Source of the DNA: WHSW01 sp963742205
Lineage (GTDB): Bacteria; Actinomycetota; Thermoleophilia; Solirubrobacterales; 70-9
Reading direction: 5' to 3'
Assembly (NCBI GenBank): GCA_963742205.1
Contig: CAVUKZ010000006.1
Coordinates: 1-64,000, forward strand
DNA: 64,000 bases
Below, in pieces: positions 1-10,029 of the stretch (its first letter is position 1; the number at the start of each line of letters is the position of its first letter). The notes beneath the pieces were generated by a model. The model saw nothing but the letters and a program-made list of their open reading frames with translations. It was not told the origin of the DNA and made no database searches. The position numbers and the translations under genes are program-made.

Positions 1-22
1 GACGGCAATAACGTCAATCCCG

Positions 23-854
23 ATGCGGATCTCGATCGTCGTCCCGACCCGCGACCGCCCCGCGCGCGCTCGCCCGCTGCCTCGCCGCGCTGGCGGCCGG
101 AGCTCGAGATCGTCGTCGTCGACGACGGCTCCCGCGACCGGGCCGCGGTCGCCGGCGCGCTCGAGGCGGCCGCCGGGCTCACGGCTCGTGCACGCCGGCG
201 GGCGCGGGCCGGCGACCGCGCGCAACCTCGGCGCCCGGGCCGCGACCGGCGCGCGTCGTCTGCTTCACCGACGACGACTGCGAGCCGGGCCCGGGCTGGG
301 CCGACGCTGCTCGCGGCGCATGCGCCGGCGGGTCGGCGCGGCGGCGGGCAGGACGGTCCGCCGCCCGGGGCGCCGGCGCCGCGGTCCGCGCCTCGCAGGC
401 GATCGTCGAGCAGCTGACGCTCGCCGTCGCTCGAGCGGCCACCGGGCGGCTCGGCTTCGCCCCGAGCTGCAACCTGGCGCTGACGCGAGCGAGCGCTCGG
501 GCGGCTGCCGTTCGACGAGTCGTTCCCGACGGCGGCGGGCGAGGACCGCGACTGGTGCGCGCGCGCAAGCGCCGCCGGCGCTCGGGCCCGCCTACGTGCC
601 GGACGCGGTCGTCGTGCACCGCCAGCAGCTCGGCGCGGGCGGCTTCGTCCGTCAGCAGTACGCGCTACGGACGCGGGGCGGCGCGCTATCGCGCGGCGGC
701 GAGGGCCGGGGGCTCGCGCGGCCCCGCTTCTACGCCGGGCTCGTCCGCCGCGGGTTCGACGAGGGCGCCGGCGCCGGGGCGCTGGTCGTCGCGGCCCAGG
801 TCGCGACCGCCGGCGGCGGGGCGGCCGCAGACGCTCGCGGGGCGGCGCGGCTAG
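23..854 (+). CDS. Family 2 glycosyltransferase, frameshifted
   Basis: A GT-A-fold glycosyltransferase using a nucleotide-sugar donor is readable once several single-base gains are removed. Its opening is a classic GT2 start, MRISIVVPTRDRP, followed by LEIVVVDDGSRDR, then ARNLGARAATG, the metal-binding run VVCFTDDDCEPGPGW, and an acceptor-site segment DESFP..GEDRDWCARA. The C-terminal part (VVHRQQLGAGGFVRQQY) also fits the family. Breaks occur about every 100-200 bases, each explained by one extra base, often just before a CTC or CTG codon. The stop TAG at 852-854 lies in a CTAG that is also the stop of the convergent phosphatase-like gene. Acceptor and product are not predictable; the neighbours suggest a surface polysaccharide or glycolipid. 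Confidence 0.6.
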
Positions 855-2384
855 CGCGCGCGGCTCAGCAGCGGCTCGCCCGGGAGCCCGGAGCGGTCCG
901 CCCCGTGACCTCGCACGACCGTCGCCGCGACGTCGACGAGGCGCGGCGGGCGCGAGGGCTCGGCGCGAGCGCTGAGCGCCGGGCGACGACGACCGCCCAC
1001 GCGTCGCCGGGCGTGTGGTTGCCCGAGCGGCCGCGAGCCCGCGCCGCTGGCGCCGGACGTCGCCGAACGCGAGCGGAGGTCACCGACGCGAGCGTGGTCG
1101 CCGGGCGCTCGGCCCAGCGCACGACGAGGTCGGGCAGCCGGCTCGCGCGCGCGCCCGGGTAGAGGTCGGCCGCGCGACCGTCGACCGTCGCGACGGCGGG
1201 CTCGCCGTCCGGATCGCGGAACGTCGCCAGGCCCGCGGCGATCTCGTCCAGCAGCGCGTCGGCCTCGCGCCGGATCGACGATCCCGTCGCGCTCGCGGCC
1301 GCGCAGGTTGAGCCGGACGTAGCCCTGGTTGTCGGCCGGGTGGGCGAAGGCCCGCGGTCGTCGCCCAGTCGATCCCGCGCAGCTCGAGCCGCGCGGTGAG
1401 CTCGAGCGCCGGCGGTCGGGGATCGCGGCGGCGATCGCTCGCCCGCAGCGCGCGGCGGGCACCGCCGCCCGCAGCCGCCAGATCGCGCCGGCCGCGCCGT
1501 CGTCGGCGCAGCGGGCCGCCGCCGAGCACCCGCGCGAGCATCGCCGGCAGCAGGTCGGCGCGGCTCGTGTTGACGTCCATGCCGACCGCCGAGGTGACGA
1601 TCACGTCGGCGCCGTCGGGCAGCGCGGCGAGCACCCGGCCGAACGCGTCGTCGACGGCGCCGTAGACGTCCGTCGAGCGCCCGCTCGAGCAGCGCCCGCT
1701 CGCGCGGCGCCGAGCGCGCCGGCGTCGAGCTGCGAGAGGTCCCAGAACTGGTGGCCGGCGAGGTGCGCGGCGCTGAACGTGAGCCAGGCGAGGTCGAAGC
1801 GCTCGCGCGCGAGCAGCTCGCTCGGCGAGCGTCGCGACCCGGGCCGGCGCCGCGACGCAGCTTCTCGCGCAGCGCGAGCAGGTCGCGCGGCGCGCGGGCG
1901 GCCGAAGATCTCGGTCGCCTGCGGGCCGCGCCCGAGACGGCGCGCGAACGCGCCGGCCGGCGTCCGCGGGCGCGACCAGCGCGGCAGCACGACCCGGTCG
2001 GCGAAGCCCCAGCCGCAGACGAAGGTGCCGTCGCGCGTCGCGGCGGCGGGCGGCTCTCGTACGGGTCGATCGCCAGCGTCCGCAGGCCCGACGCGCGCGA
2101 GGCGCTCCCAGACCGCCGGCGGCGCCTCGAACGCCGTCGCGTAGCGCGCGCGCTGCTCGGCCGCGGACCACTGGAACGGATAGAAGATCCCGTGGTCGCC
2201 GAGCTCGACCCCGCTGTAGAGCGTGTAGAAGGCGCCGGCGGCGAAGTCGGCCGCGGGCGTCTCGAGCTCGAGCCGCCGGCCGCGCTCGAGTGAGCGCCGG
2301 CGAGGTTCGGCAGGCGGCCCTCGCCGCGAGCAGCCGCTCGAGCGCCGCGACGCTCGCGGCGTCGAACTGCAGGACGCAGATCAC
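851..2384 (-). CDS. Alkaline phosphatase superfamily (type I phosphodiesterase-like) protein, frameshifted
   Basis: Joining frames gives a protein opening VICVLQFDAASVAALERLL (metal-binding aspartate near residue 8), then FYTLYSGVELGDHGIFYPF, an internal DVIVTSAVGMDVNTSR, and a C-terminal GIDWATTRAF..NQGYVRLN and SGNHTPGDAWAV. These are hallmarks of the phosphodiesterase/nucleotide-pyrophosphatase branch of the alkaline phosphatase superfamily. The likely GTG start at 2384 overlaps the stop of the upstream Gfo/Idh gene in a GTGA, so the two should be translationally coupled. No signal peptide is seen, so it may act in the cytoplasm. The substrate is unknown; in a glycosyltransferase operon, a phospho-sugar or glycerophosphate chemistry is a guess. 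Multiple single-base shifts break the frame. Confidence 0.6.
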
Positions 2385-3332
2385 GTCGCTCGGGCTTGCC
2401 CCGCGACGCGCCGCGCCTCGTCGATCACGCGCATCACCGCGCGCGCCCGTCGGCGGCGGTCGCGAGCAGGCCGGGGTCCCCGCCGCGGATCGCGCTCGCG
2501 AAGGCGCTGCAGCTGCGCCGCGCAGCGAGGCGACCAGCGGGTGCGCGCGGCCGGGCAGGCGGCTGGTGAGCGCCGCCACCGGCCGCCGGCGCCGCTGCGC
2601 GCGACCGTGCCGCCGCCGCCGTCGCCCGGATCGCGACCCGCTCGCGGTGCGGGCGGTCGGTCGCGCAGCGGATCGCGCCGCGCCCGCGCTCGTCGTCGAG
2701 CACGAGCTCGGCGCGGTCGTGCTCGAGAGCCGCGCAGCGCGCACCCGCGCCGCCGTCGACGCCCGAGAGCACGAGCGCCAGGTCGACGAGGTGCGGCGCG
2801 AGGTCGGCGAGCGCCGTCGTCGGCCACGCTCAGCGGCCGCCACGACGCGCGCCGGTAGTCGGAGCTCGAGCTCGCAGCTCGAGCTCGCCCCTCGGCGGGA
2901 ACCGCGCCGAGCGAGCCGCTCGCCGTGCTGGAAGCGCCGGTTGAAGCCGATCCACGGCGCCGGGGTCGAGCCGCGGCGAGCCGCGCGGCGCCCGTCGAGC
3001 GCCGGCGCCGGGCGGCTTCTCGACCAGCGCCGGGAGCCCGGCCGCCGCCGCGCAGCTCCGCCTGCCGCAGGTGCTCGACCGCCGGGCTGGCGATCACCAG
3101 CGCGTCGACGTCGCCCGCGGCGACGAGCTCGCCGACGGCCCGTGCGCGCGGGGTCGCGCTCGCCGCGCGCGAGCGTGCGCCGCGATCCGGTCGCGCCGCT
3201 CGGCCGATCGGGATCGGCGACGGCCACGAGCTCGACGCTCGCTCGAGCCCCGCGATCGCCGGCAGCGTAGCCGAGCTCGGCCAGCCGACCGCAGCCGACC
3301 AGCCCGAGCCGCAGCGGGTGACGGGCGCTCAC
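2381..3332 (-). CDS. Gfo/Idh/MocA family oxidoreductase, frameshifted
   Basis: An NAD(P)-dependent sugar or cyclitol dehydrogenase-like protein. The N-terminus LRLGLVGCGRLAELGY carries the GxGxxA/G dinucleotide-binding loop, followed by VELVAVADPDR, where the acidic residue ending beta-2 would bind the adenine ribose. Downstream pieces include IGFNRRFQHGERL, matching the conserved G-x-N-R-R-F segment of the family. It ends VMRVIDEARRVAGQARAT. The GTG start at 3332 overlaps the stop of the preceding glycosyltransferase (GTGA), and its own stop overlaps the next start, so it is the middle gene of a three-gene operon. Several frame breaks are present. A role in making a modified sugar for the neighbouring transferases is inferred from position only. 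Confidence 0.6.
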
Positions 3333-4279
3333 CGGCCGCCCGCGGCCGCGTGCGAGCGCATGGGCGCCGACGGCGGTCGCGGCACCGCAGGCACCGCGGT
3401 CAGGTGATGGACGAGGTGCAGGGCACCCCGACCAGCGCGAGCCGCGGCGCCGCCGCGGCGGCGCGAGCAGGGCGTAGAACCGGCAGGTTCAGGGCGACCA
3501 TGCCGCGCGAGCGCCGCGACCGCGGCGCCCGGCCGGCCGGGCGACGGCCGCGAGCGCGGCGGCGAGCGCCGCCAGCGCGCTCAGCCGGTGGCGCCAGCCG
3601 AGGTTGAGCGAGCCCTCGAGTCCCGCCGGCGCTCGAGCTGCAGCCGCATCCACGGGACCCCGCGCCGCCGCAGGTCCGTGCGCACCATCGAGCGCAGCGA
3701 CCAGCGCTTCAGGTGCGTGCCCCGGACCCCGGGTCGAGCACGATCGCGGCGCCCGAGCGCGCGCAGGCGCATGCCGAGCTCGATGTCCTCGATCGACGGC
3801 CTCGGCGTAGCGCTCCGCGTCGAAGCCGCCGGCGGCGTCGAAGCTCGCGCCGGACCGCGCCGAGGCCCGGCCCAGAAGGTCTCCGCCGGCCCCGGCGAGC
3901 ATCGGCGTGGACGTGGTGGTGCAGAAGGTTGCGAAACCGCGAGACCGTGCCCGGCGCCGCCGGCGCGTCGTCGTAGGCGCCGAAGACCGCGGCGAGGCCC
4001 GGGTCGGCGGCGAACGCGCGCGCGCAGCCGGGCGAGCGCCTCGGGGTCGACGACGACGTCGGCGTCGACGAACGCGACGCAGCTCGCTGCTGGCCCGGCG
4101 ACGCCGGCGTTGCGCGCTGCCGCCGGGCCCCGCGCCCGCGGGATCGGCTGACCACGATCAGCTCGTCCGGGCGGCTCGCTCGAGGCGCTCGAGCGCCGTC
4201 GAGGCAGCGCGCCAAGGTCGGCGGGCTGTCGGTGGCCGGGAACGATCACCGCGAGGCTCGGAGCGCGAAAGTTAGGCAT
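3329..4279 (-). CDS. Family 2 glycosyltransferase with C-terminal membrane segments, frameshifted
   Basis: The protein starts around LAVIVPGH, then has AARNAGVAGPA, the DxD-type run VAFVDADVVVDPEAL, AVFGAYDDAPAAPG, and the acceptor-site pattern FDAAGGFDAERY..IEDIELGMRLRALG. This last is characteristic of membrane-anchored GT2 enzymes. The final third is Ala/Leu-rich and would form membrane helices. The first in-frame ATG lies inside the iron box at 4270-4287, so either the mRNA is leaderless or a downstream start (for example the GTG of VIVPG) is used. It is the first gene of the operon with the Gfo/Idh and phosphatase-like genes. Frame breaks follow the same single-base-gain pattern as its neighbours. 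Confidence 0.6.
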
Positions 4280-4287
4280 ACCTAACT
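4270..4287. promoter_or_regulatory. DtxR/IdeR-type iron box, site 1
   Basis: A perfect inverted repeat with 7-base arms, AGTTAGG-CATA-CCTAACT, matches the TTAGG-N4-CCTAA core of the DtxR/IdeR operator consensus. It sits in the divergent region between the minus-strand glycosyltransferase operon and the plus-strand FAD protein and covers the first ATG of the glycosyltransferase. Repression of both sides by an iron-loaded regulator is inferred. Confidence 0.65.
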
Positions 4288-4319
4288 AGGATTCCAAACC
4301 TCTGAGGTCGGAGTTCGAA

Positions 4320-5839
4320 GAACGGCGAAGGCTAGATCGCCGCACCGGCATCTCGTCCTCGGGGCGGGCCCGGCTGGACTGACGGCCGGTTACCTGCTCG
4401 CCAGCGCGGCGAGCCGCGTGACCGTGCTCGAGGCGTCCGAGCGCGTCGGCGGGCTCGCGCGAACCGAGGTGCGCGACGGCTATCGCTTCGACCTCGGCGG
4501 CCATCGCTTCTTCACCAAGAGCCCCGAGGTCGAGCGCGCTGTGGCTGGAGCTGCTCGGGTCCGAGCTGCTGGTGCGCCGGCGGCTCTCGCGGATCTACTG
4601 GCGCGGGCGCCTGATCGACTACCCGCTGCGCCGCGGGCGACGTGTCCGCAAGGTCGGCCCGGCCGAGGTCGCTGCGCAGCGGCGCCTCCTACGCCGGCGC
4701 GCACGGCTGCGCCCGCGCCGCGAGGCCGAGACGTTCGAGCAGTGGGTCACGCAGCGCTTCGGCCGGCGCCTGTTCGAGCTCTTCTTCCGCTCGTACACCG
4801 AGAAGGTCTGGGGCGTGCCCGACCTCGGAGATCCGGGCCGAGTGGGCGGCGCAGCGGATCCGCGGCCTGTCGCTGTGGCGCGCCGCCGCGGGTCGGCGCT
4901 CGGGATCGGCGGCCGCGAGGTCCGCAGCCTGATCGAGGAGTTCCACTACCCCCGCCTCGGACCCGGGCCAGATGTGGGAGCGGATGGCCGACGGAGATCG
5001 ATCGGCGCCGGCGGCGAGCTGCGCGCTCGACTCGCCCGGTCACCGGGATCGACTTCGCGGACCGGCGGCACGGTCGCGGTCGAGGCGGGCGGCGAGATCG
5101 GCTCGCGGCCGACGCGGTGATCTCCTCGCTGCCGCTGCGCACGGTCGCCGGGATCGTCGAGCCGAGCGCCCCGCGGCCGGTGCTCGAGGCCGCCGCCGGG
5201 CTGCGCTACCGCGACTTCGTCTCCGTCGCCCTCGTGCTCGACGGACGACGAGCCCTTCCCCGACAACTGGATCTACGTCCACGACCCGGACGTCCGCGTC
5301 GGGCGGATCCAGAACTTCCGCGCCTGGAGCCCCGACCTGGTCCCGGAGCCCGAGCGCACCTGCCTCGGGCTCGAGTACTTCTGCTTCGAGGGCGACGAGC
5401 TCTGGGACGCGCCGCGACGCCGAGCTGGTCGCCGCGCGCATCCGCGGAGCTCGAGACGACTCGGGCTCGGCGAGCGCGCGAGGCCGTGTCACCGGGCACG
5501 TCGTCCGCGTGCCCAAGGCCTATCCGATCTACGACGCCGAGCTACGAGCGACCGGGTCGCGACGCTGCGCGGCTGGCTCGATGGGCTCGACGGGCTGGTC
5601 CAGGTCGGCCGCAACGGGCTGCACCGCTACAACAACTCCGACCACTCGATGCTGACCGCGATGCGCGCGGTCGAGAACGTCTGCGACGGCCGCGCCCACG
5701 ACATCTGGGCGGTGAACGCCGACAGCGCCTACCTCGAGGAGGGCGAGGTCGACGAGCCGCCCTACCGCGACGCGCCCGGAGACGCCGGCGATGGCGCTGC
5801 CGCTGGCGCCGAGCTCGCGGCACGCACGAGATCGCGTAG
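4320..5839 (+). CDS. FAD/NAD(P)-dependent amine-oxidase-like protein (UDP-galactopyranose mutase/HemY-like), frameshifted
   Basis: The N-terminal Rossmann motif is clear in HLVLGAGPAGLTAGYLLA, followed by the FAD-ribose acidic strand VTVLEASERVGGLART and GYRFDLGGHRFFTKSPEVE. Further on come RLSRIYWRGRLIDYPLR, EQWVTQRFGRRLFELFF, AVISSLPLRT and a C-terminus near YLEEGEVDEPPYRDAP. This is the family of COG1232-like oxidoreductases often found beside polysaccharide glycosyltransferases. Family alignment shows single-base gains: VERLW needs one base removed before CTG near 4541, and SEIRAEWAA one base near 4830. No standard start codon precedes the Rossmann motif in its frame, so the 5' end is uncertain. 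It lies immediately downstream of the first iron box. The substrate is not known. Confidence 0.6.
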
Positions 5840-7261
5840 GCCGCCCACTCGCCGCTGCGCGCGATCGGCGTCGCGGTCGCCTCGATCGCGCGCGTCGCCG
5901 CGTCGGCGCCGCCTCGGCCGACGATCGCGATCCCGGCGGCTGGCACGCGTCGGACAGCGCGACGTGGATGTCGGTGATCGGCAGGTCCAGCTTCCAGGCG
6001 AGCGCGGTCTCGCTCAGGAAGTCGGTCGTCGCTGACCGGCGGGCAGCCGTCGAGGCGCTCGGCACCGACCGTCGCCGGCGAGCGCGCTCGAGGCCGTCGA
6101 CGCGAGCGACCGTAGTCCGCCGCGCCGTCGAGCTCGCCCGGGATCTCGCGGCGCAGCACTGACCGCGCCTGGATCACGAGCGCCGCGAGCAGCGACGGCC
6201 GGCCAGCGCGAGCGCCGCTCCGCTGCCGCATGACCGGTCGACAGCCGCGCGCCGCGCGCACCAGCCCGACCGCCCCGAGCACGCACGACGACCGCGGCCG
6301 CGGGCGCGGCGAAGCGCGGCAGGCCGGCGTAGCCCGCGCCGGCGAGCACGGCGACGATCGCAATCCAGGCGAGCGCGCCCGCGCCGAGCACCGACGAGCT
6401 CGCGCTCGCGCGTGGCGCCACGCGCTGACGCCACAGCACGCGACGGCCCCGACCCAGAGCGCCGCCAGGGGCATGCTCGAGGGCGCGCCCGATCGCCTCG
6501 ACCGCCTCGTGCAGGGGCGTCGCCGGTGGCCTCGCGCGCCCGCTCGGCGCCGGTGAGCGCGTCGCCGGAGCCGAGCAGGTCGGGGACCAGCCAGAGCGAC
6601 CGGGACGGCGACCGCGACCGCCGAGCGATCCAGCGGCGCAGCCGAGGCGCCCGCGCCAGAGCGCAGAGCCCGTAGAGCGGCCAGCAGCGGCCACGTCTCC
6701 GGGCGCAGCAGCGCCGCGGCGAGGCCGAGCCCGAGCGCCTGACCGGGCCGGCGCGAGAGCCCGCGGTCGATCGCGCCGAGGACGAGCGCGACCAGCAGCG
6801 GCTCCGACAGCCCGCCCGCGAACTGCCGCGTCCACGCGGTGAACGGGTCGAACAGCAGGACGAGCCCGATCACCGGCGAGCAGCGCCGGCGAGGCCGCGC
6901 GCCGCCGACCCGCCGCGCGGCGAAGCGGCCCGCGAGGCCGCTGGCGACGCTGCCGGGGAACACCAGCCGCCAGGCGAGGCGGTAGGCGAGCGCGGCGGCG
7001 GCCAGCCAGCCCGCCCGCGCGATCGAACGAGCCACAGCTCCGGAGCCGCGCCGCCGGCCGACGAGAGCAGCGTGCGTCGATCAGCGCCGGCAGCGGCTTC
7101 CACGACGGCCCGGCGCCGGTGTCGAGATCCAGGTGGACGAGCTCCCGCCCCCAGATCAGCCACGCCCAGGGGTCGTAGAGCGGCTGCGAACGGGGCGAGC
7201 AGGCGAGAGCGCCGCGAGCACGGCCGATCGCGACCGGCACGGCGATCCGGGGCGCGGGCAC
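5822..7261 (-). CDS. Polytopic membrane glycosyltransferase (GT39/GT87-like), frameshifted
   Basis: Frame-joined pieces give a hydrophobic, multi-span protein containing QPLYDPWAWLIWGRELVHLD, a loop typical of polyprenyl-phosphate-sugar-dependent transferases, then SWKPLPALI and repeated Ala/Leu/Val helices. A soluble C-terminal segment reads AWKLDLPITDIHVALSDAC and RSGEWAAYAISC. A GTG at 7261 is the likely start, only 10 bases from the second iron box. It is divergent from the ferric-iron transporter and convergent with the FAD protein, whose ends appear to touch. Stop position is uncertain because of frame shifts. It probably adds a sugar on the outer face of the membrane; the sugar is not predictable. 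Confidence 0.5.
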
Positions 7262-7270
7262 TCCCGTAAG

Positions 7271-7286
7271 ATTAGGCTTCCCTAAT
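7271..7286. promoter_or_regulatory. DtxR/IdeR-type iron box, site 2
   Basis: The inverted repeat ATTAGG-CTTC-CCTAAT has 6-base arms and the same TTAGG-N4-CCTAA core as the box at 4270. It lies between the membrane glycosyltransferase and fbpA. An iron box in front of a ferric-iron importer is the expected arrangement, which raises confidence that both boxes are real. Confidence 0.75.
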
Positions 7287-7317
7287 CCGGCATCGGGAGA
7301 GATCGCCGAAACTGCGC

Positions 7318-8368
7318 ATGCACCGTCGCCGAGCTTCGATCCGCCGTCCTGGGCGCCGTCGCCGCCGTTGCGCCTCGGCGCCTGCAGCGCCACCTCCGAG
7401 GACTCCGGCGGCGGGCCGTCGCGAGCCGAGCACCGAGGGCATCACGCTCTACTCGGGCCGGATCCCGGCGGCGATCGGCGGCGCGGTCGACATGTACGAG
7501 GCAGCAGGCCGACCGCGACGTCCAGGTCCGCTTACGGCGAGACCGGCGACCTCGCCGCGACCCTGATCGAGGAGGGCGACAACTCGCCCGCCGACGTCTT
7601 CTTCGCCCAGGAGCCGGGCGCGATCGGCGCGGTCGCCGACGCGCGGGCTGCTCGCCAAGCTGCCGCAGGACATCCTCGACCGGGTGCCGCCGCAGTACCG
7701 CGACCCCGACGGACGCTGGGTCGGGGTCACCGGCCGCGCCCGGGTGATCGCCTACGGCGCCGGACGTCGCGGAGTCCGAGCTGCCCGACTCGCCGCTCGG
7801 GCTCACCGATCCGAAGTGGAAGGGCCGCGTCGGCTGGGCGCCCGGCGAGCGACTCGCTGCAGCAGTACGTGACCGCGCTGCGGCTCGAGTACGGCGACGA
7901 CGTCGCCCGCGAGTGGCTCGAGGGAGATGGTCGAACAACGACGCCCAGGAGTACCCCGACAACGTCTCGATCCGCGACGCGATCGCCAACGGCGAGATCG
8001 ACGTCGGCCTGATCAACCACTACTACGTCGCCCAGGCCGTCGCGGCCGAGGGCCCCGACTACCCGGTGAAGGTCTACTTCCCGCCGAAGGGCCTCGGCTC
8101 GCTGCTGCTGTTGACCAGCGTCGGCGTGCTCGAGTCGTCCGACCGCAAGGACGAGGCGTTCGACTTCGTCCGCTCGCCTGCTCTCCGAAGAGGGGCAGGA
8201 GTTCTTCACCTCGAGCTCGAAGGAGTACCCGCTCGCCAAGGGCGTCGCGGCCGGATCCGTCGCTCGACCGTGCCGCTCTCGGACATCCCGCCCTCGCCCG
8301 GCAACCTCTCCGACATCGGCGAGACCCAGGCGACGATCCAGCTGATGCAGGAGGCCGGCGCGCTCTGA
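7318..8368 (+). CDS. fbpA: Ferric-iron ABC transporter substrate-binding lipoprotein, frameshifted
   Basis: After correcting one base, the N-terminus reads as a lipoprotein signal ending in the lipobox LGAC, followed by SATSEDSGGG. The mature part has ITLYSGR, GDLAATLIEEGDNSPADVFFAQEPG, DSLQQYVTALRL and INHYYVAQAVA, whose paired tyrosines are the iron ligands of FbpA-type proteins. YFPPKGLGSLLLL and the C-terminal NLSDIGETQATIQLM complete the family pattern. It captures Fe(III) outside the membrane and delivers it to FbpB. TGA (8366-8368) overlaps the ATG of fbpB by one base. Iron regulation is suggested by the box at 7271. Confidence 0.8.
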
Positions 8369-10029
8369 TGGCGGCGGCGACCGGCGAGGCCGTCGCCCCG
8401 CAGAGCGCCCGCCCCGGCCTCGCGCCTGCCCGTCGATTCTCGGCCGCCGGCGCCCGCCCGCTCGCGCTGCTCGCGCTCGGCCTGATCGTCGGCGCCGCGC
8501 GTGCTGCTCCCGGCGGCCTACCTGGTCGATCGTCTTCGCCGGCGACTTCGCGCCATGCGCTGCGAGACCGCGACCTCCTCGCGGCACCGCTGCACATCCT
8601 CGTCAGCACGCTCGGCCTCGCCGCCGCGGTCACCGCGACCTCGATCGCGATCGCGCTGCCGGTCGGCCTGGCTGACCGTGCGCACCGACCTGCCCGCCCG
8701 GCGCCTGTGGGCGACGCTCTGCACGCTGCCGCTGGTGATCCCGACCTACGTCGGCGCCTACCTGTTCGTCTCCGCGCTCGGCCCGAACGGGCTGCTCGCG
8801 GACGCCCTCGGCGTCGACCAGCTGCCGTCGATCTACGGCTTCTCCGGCGCCTTCGCTCGTGCTCACGCTGTTCACCTATCCGCTCGTCCTGCTGCCGGTG
8901 CGCGCGACGCTGCGGCGGATCGACCCGCAGCTCGAGGACGCCGCGCGGGCGATGGGCCGCGGCCCGTTCGAGACCTTCCGCACCGTGGTGCTGCCGCAGC
9001 TCGTGGCCGGCGCTCGCCGTCGGCGGCGCTGCTCGTGGCGCTGTTCGTGATGAGCGACTTCGGCGCCGTCTCGATCATGCGCTTCGACTCCTTCACCCGC
9101 GAGATCTACATCTCCTACAAGTCGAGCTTCGACCGCACGCGCGACCGCCGCGCCTGGGCATGGTCCTCGTCGTCGCTGATGCTCGTCGCTGCTCTGGATC
9201 AACGCGCGGTTTCGCGACGCGCGCGCCGTCCACCGGCTCGGCCCCGGCCCGGCCGCGCCCGCCGCAGCCCTACGCGCTCGGCCGCTGGCGCTGGCCGGCG
9301 CTCGGCGTTCTGCTCGGCGCTGGTCGCTGATCGCGCTCGTGCTCCCGGTCGGCGTGCTCATCTACTGGGCGACCAAGGGGATCTACGTCGGGCAGCATGT
9401 CGACCGACCTCGCGCTCGGCCTCGCCGGCGAACTCGCTGATGACCGGGGTCGGCGCGGCGCTCGCCGGCGGGCTCGCCGCGCTCGTCGTCGCGGTGCTCG
9501 TCGGGCGCTTCCCGAGCCCGGTGACGCGGACGATCGAGCGCGTCGGCCACGCCGGCTACGCGCTCCCGGGGATCATCGTCGCGCTGGCGCTGGTCTTCTT
9601 CGCGACCCGTGCGGTCGCCGGCCGCTCTACCAGACCCTCACGCTGCTGATCTTCGCGCTGACGGTCCACTACCTGCCGCTGGCGATCGGCCCGATCGGCG
9701 CCTCGCTGGCGCCAGGTCTCGCCCCGGGTGGAGGAGGCCGCGCGCGGGCTCGGCCGGCGCCCGCTGGAGGTCTTTCGCACGATCACCGCGCCGCTCGTGC
9801 GGGGCGGCATCCTCGCCGGCGCGGCGCTCGTCTTCCTGCACGCGATCAAGGAGCTTCCGGCTACGCTGATCCTCGCTCCGATCGGCTTCAGAACGCTGGC
9901 GACCGAGATCTGGAACCAGACGACATTCGGCTTCTACGAGGCGAGCGCGATCCCGTCGCTGATCCTGCTGCGGTCGCGGCGGTGCCGCTGTACCTGCTCT
10001 CCGAACGCGGGCACGGTGCGCCGCAGTGA
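8368..10029 (+). CDS. fbpB: Ferric-iron ABC transporter permease, frameshifted
   Basis: A long two-repeat permease of the FbpB/CysW type. Each half carries the EAA loop that docks the ATPase: LEDAARAMGRGPFETFRTVVLPQL in the first half and EEAARGLGRRPLEVFRTITAP in the second. Between them are VRTDLPARRLWATLCTLPLVIPTYVGAYLF and FVMSDFGAVSIMRFDSFTREIY, typical of iron permeases. The family length is recovered only if one base is removed at each break (for example before LTVRTD near 8670, before LVLTLF near 8855, and twice near 9012-9035). This is strong evidence for extra bases in the assembly. The stop overlaps the fbpC GTG. Confidence 0.8.

Noticed and set aside
23..4279. Mycofactocin biosynthesis cluster, suggested by the GT2 next to oxidoreductases
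   Set aside because: No mftA precursor, radical SAM maturase or mftB/mftE-like gene is present, and the glycosyltransferases lack a specific MftF signature.
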